A stretch of DNA of 5,543 nt from QHCA01 sp038237645 (GTDB lineage: Bacteria; Actinomycetota; Actinomycetes; Mycobacteriales; QHCA01). The first letter of the stretch is position 1, and the number at the start of each line of letters is the position of its first letter. This document shows, in pieces, positions 1 through 5,543 of the stretch. Under the pieces are notes generated by a model that worked only from the letters and a program-made list of their open reading frames with translations, did not search any database and had not been told where the DNA came from. The stretch covers positions 1 to 5,543 of the forward strand of contig JBBRYN010000113.1 in the NCBI GenBank assembly GCA_038237645.1, read 5' to 3'. The position numbers and the translations under genes are program-made.

Positions 1-193
1 GGGGCGCCTTTTCCCGCTGTACGGGTCTTCGGTGCGGGGGTTCGGCCGGGGTTGGGGGTGGAACACTGGGCCCCGTTTTTGGGTCCCGCGGGTAATGGGG
101 GGGGAGCCGGGCGACTCGGGTGAAGGGGTTGTGCAGGCCCGGTAATGATGTGCGTGAGGGCGCACCCCCCGTTTGGGCTTCGGCGGGCCGACC
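1..193. other. G-rich upstream intergenic region
   Basis: No gene is confidently visible here. The plus strand is rich in G, with a run of eight G at 97-104, and has no TANNNT-type -10 box that I could find. GGTAATG occurs twice, at 91-97 and 141-147, exactly 50 bases apart. An imperfect hairpin (68-74 against 81-87, one mismatch, loop GTTTTT) is present, but no T-run follows it, so it is not a normal intrinsic terminator on the plus strand. The minus strand is open from GTG at 66-64 to the left edge, which could be the start of a divergent gene, but 22 codons are too few to judge. The promoter of the penicillin-binding protein gene should lie in or upstream of this stretch. Confidence 0.5.
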
Positions 194-2437
194 ATGCATG
201 GTGGAGGGGTGAGCCTCCCGCCCGCAGGCGCCGATCCCGGCTCGATCCTGCCGCCGCAGAGCCCGCGGAAGTCCCATCGGCGGTCGAAGCGTGCGGCGCG
301 CCAGGAGCGCAACCCCGCCAAGAGCCAGAAGCGGCGGCGGCGGCGCCAACGGCTGGCCTTCATCGCCAGCGGGCTGACCCTCTTCATGGCCTGCGGGCTG
401 CTCGGGGTGGTCTACGGCGCCACCCGCGTGCCGTTGCCGGCCGAGGTGCACAACAAGCAGAGCTCGATCATCTACTTCGCCGACGGCCGCAACGAGCTGG
501 CCCGGATCGGTGCGCAGAACCGCGCGGACATCAAGCTGAGCAGCGTGCCCAAGAGCGTCCAGCTGGCGGTCCTCGCGGCGGAGGACCGCAACTACTACAG
601 CGAGAGCGGCATCTCCCCCAAGGGCATCGCGCGGGCCATCTGGGCGAACCTGCGCGGCAAGGACCTGCAGGGCGGCTCGACGATCACCCAGCAGTACGCC
701 AAAAACGCCTACCTCGACCAGCAGCGCACCTTCACCCGGAAGTTCCGCGAGATCGTGATCGCGGTCAAGCTGGACCGCTCCTACTCCAAGGACCAGGTCC
801 TGGAGTGGTACCTCAATACCATCTACTTCGGCCGCGGCGCCTACGGGATCGAGGCGGCCGCCGAGACCTACTTCGGGGAGCCGGCGAGCAAGCTGACCCT
901 CGAACAGGGGGCGGTGCTGGCCTCGAGCATCCGCTCACCCGCCCGCTACAACCCGCAGGAGCATCCGCAGGCCGCCCGGGACCGCTGGCAGTACGTCCTC
1001 GACGGCATGGTGAGCCAGCGGTGGCTGACGCCGGCCCAGGAGACGCAGGCCCGCTACCCGGTCGTGCGGCCGGTGGGGTCGAGCCAGTTCAACAACCTGT
1101 CGGGTTCGCGTGGCTACATCGTGCGCCAGGTGTCCAAGGAGCTCGAGGCGCAGGGCATCACCGACGAGGTCGTTCGGCGGGCCGGCCTGAAGGTGATCAC
1201 CACTATCGACAAGCAGTCGCAGACCGCCGCCGTCGACGCGGTCGCGTCGACCTTCGCCGGCCAGCCGGCCGACCTGCGCCAGGCGCTGGTGGCGATCGAG
1301 CCGGGCACCGGGGCGGTCAAGGCCTACTACGGCGGCAAGATCGGCAACGGCGCGCTGGACTACGCGTCCCATTCCTACCAGCCCGGATCATCGATCAAGC
1401 CGTACGTGCTCGCCGAAGCCCTCGCCCAGGGGATCAGCCTGCGGTCCTTCTGGAACGGCACCTCTCCGCAGGACTTTCCGGACCGTACGGCTCCGGTCTA
1501 CAACAGCGGCGACGGCCGTGGCAGCCAGTGCGCCCACTGTGACCTGATCCGATCCACCGTGCTGTCCCTGAACACCGTCTACTACGCGCTCACCGCCAAG
1601 GTCGGCGCGCAGAAGGCCGCGCTGCTGGCCAAGGCGGCCGGGATCCGCTCGCTTGCCGGCCAGCCGATCGACAACTTCGTGAACTCCGGGAAGCTGTCCA
1701 ACGGCTTCGGCATCGGGCAGTTCGAGATCACCCCCATCGACCAGGCCGACGGGTTCGCCACGTTCGCCGACGGCGGGGTGCAGCACGACCCGTACTTCGT
1801 GGAGAAGGTCGTGCGGATCGACACCGGAGAGGTCGTGTACCAGCACCAGAAGTCGGACGGCAAGCGGGCGTTCGCCCCCGATGTCGCCGCGGACGCCGGC
1901 TACGCCATGCAGCAGGTGGTGCGCACCAGCGCCAACCGGCTCGCAGGTGCGCGCCCGGCGGCGGCCAAGACCGGCACCGCGGAGGACCCGAACGCCAACC
2001 AGACGGGCGGCAACGGCGGCGGCAACAGCGCCGCCTGGATGTGCGGCTTCACCCCGCAGCTGGCGGCGGCGGTGTGGGTCGGCCACGACAACCTCAAGAC
2101 ACCGCTGGTCACCAACACCGGCCGGCAGATCTACGGCTCCGGCCTGCCGGGTGCGACGTGGAAGGCGTTCATGGACGGCGCCCTGAAGAATCAGCCGATC
2201 AGGACGTTCCCCCCGGCGGCCAACATCGGCAAGCGCGACGCGGGCAACGACAACCCGCCGCCGCCGCCGTCACCGCCGCCATCGCCGTCACCGCCGCCGG
2301 TGCCGTCGGCCAGCCCGCTGCCGTCGCCGCTCCCGAGCCCGACGCCCTCGCCGCGCCCGACGAAGACGAGATGCCCGACCTTCCCCGCCTGCCGGCCGCC
2401 GCCACACGCCCCGCGCAGCACGGCCGGCCCGCCATGA
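194..2437 (+). CDS. ponA: Class A penicillin-binding protein (PonA1-like)
   Basis: Bifunctional peptidoglycan synthase: it polymerises lipid II into glycan strands and cross-links the stem peptides on the outer face of the membrane. From ATG 194 it has 747 residues. A very basic cytoplasmic tail (about 26-53) precedes one membrane anchor (about 54-76). The GT51 domain carries all its motifs: EDRN with catalytic Glu130, GGSTITQQ at 160-167, RKFRE with second Glu186, and YFGRGAYG near 211. The transpeptidase domain has SSIK (nucleophile Ser399, Lys402), SLN at 458-460 and KTGT at 592-595. A CxxC (446-449) sits just before SLN. The tail from about 688 is Pro/Ser-rich and there is no PASTA domain, as in mycobacterial PonA1 rather than PonA2. 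The start is uncertain: TTG 173 and GTG 209 are in frame. GGAGG at 203-207 lies one base before GTG 209, too close for a normal ribosome site. ATG 194 has only a weak GGCGGG upstream. Family assignment is firm. Confidence 0.96.
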   Translation: MHGGGVSLPPAGADPGSILPPQSPRKSHRRSKRAARQERNPAKSQKRRRRRQRLAFIASGLTLFMACGLLGVVYGATRVPLPAEVHNKQSSIIYFADGRNELARIGAQNRADIKLSSVPKSVQLAVLAAEDRNYYSESGISPKGIARAIWANLRGKDLQGGSTITQQYAKNAYLDQQRTFTRKFREIVIAVKLDRSYSKDQVLEWYLNTIYFGRGAYGIEAAAETYFGEPASKLTLEQGAVLASSIRSPARYNPQEHPQAARDRWQYVLDGMVSQRWLTPAQETQARYPVVRPVGSSQFNNLSGSRGYIVRQVSKELEAQGITDEVVRRAGLKVITTIDKQSQTAAVDAVASTFAGQPADLRQALVAIEPGTGAVKAYYGGKIGNGALDYASHSYQPGSSIKPYVLAEALAQGISLRSFWNGTSPQDFPDRTAPVYNSGDGRGSQCAHCDLIRSTVLSLNTVYYALTAKVGAQKAALLAKAAGIRSLAGQPIDNFVNSGKLSNGFGIGQFEITPIDQADGFATFADGGVQHDPYFVEKVVRIDTGEVVYQHQKSDGKRAFAPDVAADAGYAMQQVVRTSANRLAGARPAAAKTGTAEDPNANQTGGNGGGNSAAWMCGFTPQLAAAVWVGHDNLKTPLVTNTGRQIYGSGLPGATWKAFMDGALKNQPIRTFPPAANIGKRDAGNDNPPPPPSPPPSPSPPPVPSASPLPSPLPSPTPSPRPTKTRCPTFPACRPPPHAPRSTAGPP
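2255..2356 (+). repeat. Low-complexity CCG-rich tract encoding Pro/Ser tail
   Basis: This is a degenerate CCG/TCG triplet tract inside the penicillin-binding protein gene. It encodes about 34 residues that are almost all Pro and Ser. GTCACCGCCGCC occurs twice (2269-2280 and 2287-2298). Such tails are common at the C-terminus of actinobacterial PonA1-type proteins and are expected to be extended and extracytoplasmic. The tract is prone to length change by slippage. It is not a CRISPR array or an intergenic repeat. Confidence 0.8.
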
Positions 2438-2450
2438 CCCGCGACCTGAC

Positions 2451-3839
2451 TTGAGCGGGACCGTCCCGGCAACGGCGGCGGACCCGGTCGTACTCGGCCT
2501 GTCGGAGGCGATCGGCGGCCCGCCCGGCCGGCACGCTTCCACTGCCGGCCACCGGTTCTGGAGCCCGGTGCGGGTCATCCTCGCCATGGCACTGCTCGTG
2601 CTCGCGGCCGCCTGGGTGCAGAAGGCGCCGTGCCGCGATGCCGCGTGGGCGCACGAGTACCAGTACACCCATGCCTGCTACACCGACGTGTTCGCCCTCT
2701 ACTTCGCCGAGGGCCTGGACAAGGGCCAGGTGCCCTACCTCGACCACCCGGTCGAGTACCCGGTCCTGACCGGCGGGGTCATGGCGGCCGTCGCGGCGGT
2801 GACGCGTCTGCTCGACCATCAGACTCCGGCCCGTACCTTCTTCGACCTGACCGCCCTGCTCCTCGCGGCGTCGGCACTGGTGACCGGGTGGGCGCTGGCC
2901 CGGCTGCACCGGCGGCGGCCCTGGGACGCGGCGATGCTGGCCCTGGCACCGGCGATGGTGGTGACCGCGTACGTCAACTGGGACCTGTTCGCGGTCGCGC
3001 TGGCGACGACGGCGCTGCTCGCCTGGGCCCGAAAACGGCTGGTGCTGGCCGGCGTCCTGCTCGGGCTGGCCATCGCCGCGAAGTTCTACCCCCTGCTGTT
3101 CCTCGGCCCGATGTTCCTGCTGTGCCTGCGGGTCGGCAAGCTGCGGGCCTTCGCCACCACCGCGGCCGTGGCCGGCCTGACCTGGTTCGCGGTCAACGAG
3201 CCGATCCGGCACGCCGCCCCGGAGTCGTGGAACCGCTTCTTCGAGCTGAGCCGGACGCGGGGCGTCGACTGGGGCACCTTCTGGTACGGCCTGCGGCACG
3301 TGATGGGTGGGCGCTCGCTGGACGCCCACGTGCCCGCGGGCGGGTCACCGGTGCGGCTCAACATCGCCGTGGCGGTGGCCCTGACGCTCGGCTGTCTGTG
3401 CATCGCCCTGCTGACCCTGGCCGCTCCCCGGCGCCCGCGGCTGGGCCAGCTGCTGTTCCTCGTGGTGGCGGTGTTCCTGCTGACCGGCAAGGTGTGGTCG
3501 CAGCAGTACGTGCTCTGGCTGATCCCGTTGGCCGTCCTGGCCCGGCCGCGGTGGGGCGCCTTCCTGGCGTGGCAGGTCTGCGAGCTGGCGTACTTCCTGG
3601 CGTTCTACTACGAGCTGGTGGGGGCCGCCCGCGGCGCGCCGGTGATCCCCGAGTGGCTGTTCATCTTCGCGGCGACCGGCCGCGCCGCCGGGCTGGTGGT
3701 GCTGTGCGGGTTCGTGGTCGTCGACGTGCTGCGGCCGGGCAACGACCCGATCCGGGCCGACGGCGTGGAGGACGACCCGATCGGTGGGGTCCTCGACGGT
3801 ACGGAGGACGTGTTCACGCTGGCTGATGTAGCCGCCTGA
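2451..3839 (+). CDS. GT87-type (GT-C fold) membrane glycosyltransferase, first copy
   Basis: Polytopic membrane protein of 462 residues with roughly 12 hydrophobic helices. It resembles the GT87/DUF2029 family, which includes the mycobacterial mannosyltransferase PimE, and its place after ponA matches Rv0051. Such enzymes transfer a sugar from a polyprenyl-phosphate donor on the outer membrane face; donor and acceptor here are unknown. Helix 1 (about 40-56) is followed by an extracytoplasmic loop with CYTDV, whose Asp79 is the likely catalytic acid position. Further landmarks are VEYPVLTG at 101-108, NWDLF at 176-180, AAKFYPLLFL at 209-218 and KVWSQQYVLWLIP at 347-359. A cytoplasmic N-terminal segment (DPVVLGLSEAIGGP) and an acidic C-terminal tail (about 430-462) flank the membrane part. 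TTG 2451 is the only start that keeps that N-terminal segment. No ribosome site precedes it, so translation may be coupled to the upstream stop at 2435-2437. GTG 2568 would remove the segment. Confidence 0.88.
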   Translation: MSGTVPATAADPVVLGLSEAIGGPPGRHASTAGHRFWSPVRVILAMALLVLAAAWVQKAPCRDAAWAHEYQYTHACYTDVFALYFAEGLDKGQVPYLDHPVEYPVLTGGVMAAVAAVTRLLDHQTPARTFFDLTALLLAASALVTGWALARLHRRRPWDAAMLALAPAMVVTAYVNWDLFAVALATTALLAWARKRLVLAGVLLGLAIAAKFYPLLFLGPMFLLCLRVGKLRAFATTAAVAGLTWFAVNEPIRHAAPESWNRFFELSRTRGVDWGTFWYGLRHVMGGRSLDAHVPAGGSPVRLNIAVAVALTLGCLCIALLTLAAPRRPRLGQLLFLVVAVFLLTGKVWSQQYVLWLIPLAVLARPRWGAFLAWQVCELAYFLAFYYELVGAARGAPVIPEWLFIFAATGRAAGLVVLCGFVVVDVLRPGNDPIRADGVEDDPIGGVLDGTEDVFTLADVAA

Positions 3840-3854
3840 GGCATCTCGGGCTGT

Positions 3855-3869
3855 TAGCGTTTCGGCCCG
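3855..3869 (+). promoter_or_regulatory. Candidate -10 box for a leaderless transcript
   Basis: TAGCGT at 3855-3860 fits the actinobacterial TANNNT -10 consensus. It ends eight bases before GTG 3869, so transcription would begin at or next to the start codon. No Shine-Dalgarno sequence lies between the stop of the first glycosyltransferase gene (3839) and this GTG, which agrees with leaderless translation. A five-base inverted repeat, CGGGC (3847-3851) and GCCCG (3865-3869), brackets the box. I see no clear -35 element. This is an inference from sequence position only. Confidence 0.5.
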
Positions 3870-5149
3870 TGGACCCGCGACGCGGACTCGGACTCGCGCT
3901 CCTGTGCTGCGCGCTGTTCACCGGCCTGGGATTCCTGCTCAAGGCGCCGTGCGGCCCCGACTACAACGGCCGGCGAGACAGGCTGCTGTGCAGCAACGAC
4001 ATCCAGGTCCTGTACTTCACCCGGGGCATCGCCGACCACGCCTTCCCGTACATTCACGGCCACCTGGTCACCACGCCGGACGGCGGCGCCGACCTGCGCG
4101 GCGGGGCGATCGAGTACCCGGTCCTGACCGGGCTGGTCACCTGGCTGCCCGGCCTCCTCGCCACGGACTCCGCGTCCTACCTCGGCTTCACCGCCATCCT
4201 GCTGGCGCCGTTCAGCCTGGTGACCGCGTGGCTGCTCTTTCGCTGGGTCCGGCTGCGCGCCTACTACTACGCGGCGGCGCCACCGCTGATCTGGTATTCC
4301 TTCCACAACTGGGACCTGCTCGTCGTCGCGGCGACGGTGGCCGCCTTCTACCAGTGGTGGAAGCACCGGATGATCGCCGCGGCGATCCTGTTGGGCGTCG
4401 GCGGCGCGGTCAAGCTGTGGCCGCTGTTCTTCCTGGCACCGCTCGTCCTGGCCCGACTGCGCGACCGCGCCCGGATCGACGCCCTGCTCGTCCTGCTCGC
4501 CGGGGCCGGCACCTTCGCGCTGATCAACCTGCCGTTCGTCCTGGCCAACCCGGGCGGCTGGTGGGCGTCGTATGAGTTCCAGGCGCTGCGCAACGCCGAT
4601 GTCACCACCAACAGCATCTGGTACTGGGCCTTCCCACCGGACGGCCTCGGGCGCGGCACCCTGAACGTGCTGGTCCCGGTCCTGCTCGCGGTGGCCTTCC
4701 TGATCGCGTTGGGCTACGGCTGGGTACGCGGGCGGCGCGAGGACGGCTACCCGTTCCTCGGCGTCAGCGCGGCGATGCTGGTCGCGTACCTGCTGCTCAA
4801 CAAGGTGCACTCACCGCAGTACGCCCTGTGGCTCCTGCCGTTCTTCGTTCTGCTGCGGGTGCGCTGGGGCTGGTGGGCGGCCTACATGACGCTGGACGCG
4901 GTGCTGTACGTCGGGCTGTTCCGGTGGTTCTACGACCTGTCCCGCGGGGTGGATTTCGGGCTGGCCAAGCAGGCGCTGATCATCGGCGTGTGGGGCCGGG
5001 CGGCGATGCTGGTGCTGATGTTCGTGCTGTTCCTGCGGGCCGAGGCGGCCGTGCCGGAGCCGCAGGAGGCGGAGTCGTGGCGCTCGGCCGAGCTCGGCCG
5101 AGCTGCGCCGGTCAGCGGTCCAAGCGGTAGACCCAGTCACCGCCGCTGA
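3869..5149 (+). CDS. GT87-type (GT-C fold) membrane glycosyltransferase, second copy
   Basis: Polytopic protein of 426 residues with about 12 hydrophobic helices, paralogous to the preceding gene. It shares the same landmarks in the same order: KAPC at 25-28 after helix 1, CSNDI with putative catalytic Asp44, IEYPVLTG at 81-88, HNWDL at 146-150, AVKLWPLFFL at 180-189 and KVHSPQYALWLLP at 312-324. It lacks the long cytoplasmic N-terminus of the first copy. The loop between the Asp motif and EYPVLTG is about 15 residues longer (around 61-80, Gly/Asp-rich). A polyprenyl-phosphate-sugar-dependent transferase acting outside the membrane is expected from the fold; the substrate is unknown. GTG 3869 begins 29 bases after the previous stop, lacks a ribosome site and fits leaderless expression. 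The hydrophilic C-terminal tail (391-426) is encoded over the 22-bp palindrome and over the end of the opposing gene, with a 38-base overlap. Confidence 0.87.
   Translation: MDPRRGLGLALLCCALFTGLGFLLKAPCGPDYNGRRDRLLCSNDIQVLYFTRGIADHAFPYIHGHLVTTPDGGADLRGGAIEYPVLTGLVTWLPGLLATDSASYLGFTAILLAPFSLVTAWLLFRWVRLRAYYYAAAPPLIWYSFHNWDLLVVAATVAAFYQWWKHRMIAAAILLGVGGAVKLWPLFFLAPLVLARLRDRARIDALLVLLAGAGTFALINLPFVLANPGGWWASYEFQALRNADVTTNSIWYWAFPPDGLGRGTLNVLVPVLLAVAFLIALGYGWVRGRREDGYPFLGVSAAMLVAYLLLNKVHSPQYALWLLPFFVLLRVRWGWWAAYMTLDAVLYVGLFRWFYDLSRGVDFGLAKQALIIGVWGRAAMLVLMFVLFLRAEAAVPEPQEAESWRSAELGRAAPVSGPSGRPSHRR
5082..5103. terminator. 22-bp perfect palindrome, possible hairpin terminator at convergent gene ends
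   Basis: Two tandem copies of the self-complementary decamer CTCGGCCGAG (5083-5092 and 5093-5102), plus one flanking base pair, make a 22-bp perfect palindrome. In RNA it can fold as a GC-rich stem of about 9 bp with an AGCT loop. It begins eight bases downstream of the stop of the minus-strand gene (5114-5112), a usual place for a terminator. On the plus strand it lies inside the last part of the second glycosyltransferase gene. No T-run follows on either side, so it would have to be a U-less terminator or a 3'-end stabilising hairpin. A protein-binding site is an alternative. Confidence 0.4.
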
Positions 5150-5543
5150 CCTGCTCGCGGTGCAGGGCCAGGCCGTCGACCGGGCGGCTCTCGGCACCCT
5201 GCCACGGCGAGCCGAACGCGTAGCCGGGCAGCAGCACCACCGTGCGCACCCCGAGGTCTCGCAGGAAGGCAACCGAGGCCGCGTCGGGGAACCCCGCCAC
5301 CCGCTGCCGCAGCTCGCCGATCTGCCGCGGCTCGATGCTGGAGCTGCCGTTGACCACCTCCGGCCAGGACTGCGTGGACCAGGTCATCGTCGCCGCATCG
5401 TGGAACCCGTCGCTGGGCAGCACGAGCACCGGTGCCTGGACGCCGCGCAGGGCAGCCGGCAGCGGCGGCACTGCGGGGTGCGCGACCGTACCCAGCCCTT
5501 CGAGGGTCACCGCCAGCGGCAACACCAGGACCAGCGTCGCCCA
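5112..5543 (-). CDS. C-terminal part of a polytopic membrane protein, probable GT-C glycosyltransferase (partial)
   Basis: The frame is open to the right edge of the window, so only the last 143 residues are present and the start is missing. The visible part begins with the end of a hydrophobic helix (WATLVLVLPLAVTLEGLG), followed by a soluble domain of about 120 residues. The motifs WSTQSWPEVVNGSSSIEP, FPDAASVAFLRDLGVRTVVL and the end WVYRLDR resemble the C-terminal extracytoplasmic domain of actinobacterial membrane glycosyltransferases of the dolichyl-phosphate-mannose/PMT-like GT-C group. I base this on remembered motif patterns, not on a search. The stop (TGA, 5114-5112) lies inside the end of the opposing glycosyltransferase gene. 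A helix followed by this kind of domain fits the real end of a full-length gene rather than a fragment. Another function for the missing membrane part cannot be excluded. Confidence 0.75.
   Translation of the reverse strand, partial: WATLVLVLPLAVTLEGLGTVAHPAVPPLPAALRGVQAPVLVLPSDGFHDAATMTWSTQSWPEVVNGSSSIEPRQIGELRQRVAGFPDAASVAFLRDLGVRTVVLLPGYAFGSPWQGAESRPVDGLALHREQVSGGDWVYRLDR

Noticed and set aside
68..87. Intrinsic terminator in the upstream region
   Set aside because: The hairpin has a mismatch, and its T-run is in the loop rather than after the stem, so it does not fit a terminator for a plus-strand upstream gene.
145..1542. Long open frame on the plus strand overlapping the synthase gene
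   Set aside because: It is rich in Arg, Gly, Pro and Ala with no recognisable motifs, and it covers a gene with a full set of catalytic motifs. This is the usual frame shadow in high-GC DNA.
2255..2356. CRISPR-like or variable tandem repeat array
   Set aside because: The repeats are degenerate triplets in frame with the Pro/Ser tail, with no spacers and no fixed unit length.
2199..3329. Long minus-strand open frame spanning the synthase end and first glycosyltransferase gene
   Set aside because: Its product is rich in Gly, Arg and Gln without domains, and it runs antisense across two well-supported genes. It is a codon-bias shadow.
3854..4810. Long minus-strand open frame opposite the second glycosyltransferase gene
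   Set aside because: Low-complexity Gln/Arg/Glu-rich translation typical of the antisense of a membrane protein gene with G/C third positions. The plus frame has conserved motifs and helices.
1..5543. Defence system, prophage, insertion sequence, tRNA or other RNA gene
   Set aside because: No transposase, nuclease, integrase, terminal inverted repeats, tRNA-like fold or attachment-site signature was found. All large open frames with good motifs are envelope proteins.

Overview
The window looks like chromosomal DNA from a high-GC actinomycete, most likely of the Micromonosporaceae type (Actinoplanes/Micromonospora relatives). That assignment is an inference. It rests on the very high G+C content with G/C at nearly every third codon position, on GTG/TTG starts, and on a gene order (class A penicillin-binding protein followed by a GT87-type membrane glycosyltransferase) that matches the mycobacterial ponA1-Rv0051 pair, which lies just upstream of rpsF in Mycobacterium tuberculosis. 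rpsF itself is not in this window.

Layout: positions 1-193 are a G-rich, apparently non-coding upstream region with no convincing promoter. Positions 194-2437 (+) encode an intact bifunctional penicillin-binding protein of the PonA1 class, ending in a Pro/Ser-rich tail. Thirteen bases later, 2451-3839 (+) encodes a polytopic GT-C (GT87/DUF2029-like) glycosyltransferase that probably starts at TTG. After 29 bases, 3869-5149 (+) encodes a second, clearly paralogous GT87-like protein, preceded by a TAGCGT box placed as expected for a leaderless transcript. From the right edge, 5112-5543 (-) holds the C-terminal end of a third polytopic membrane protein, probably another GT-C type glycosyltransferase. 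It converges on the second GT87 gene and overlaps its end by 38 bases. A 22-bp perfect palindrome sits just past its stop codon.

Together the genes suggest a cell-envelope locus. A periplasmic peptidoglycan polymerase/cross-linker lies beside two, probably three, membrane enzymes expected to transfer sugars from polyprenyl-phosphate donors on the outer face of the membrane. The acceptors of the glycosyltransferases cannot be read from the sequence. I see no defence system, mobile element, CRISPR array or RNA gene. The most interesting points are the tandem GT87 pair with a conserved cysteine pair around the putative catalytic loop, the leaderless promoter, the palindrome at the convergent overlap, and the ambiguous start junction at 2434-2451.
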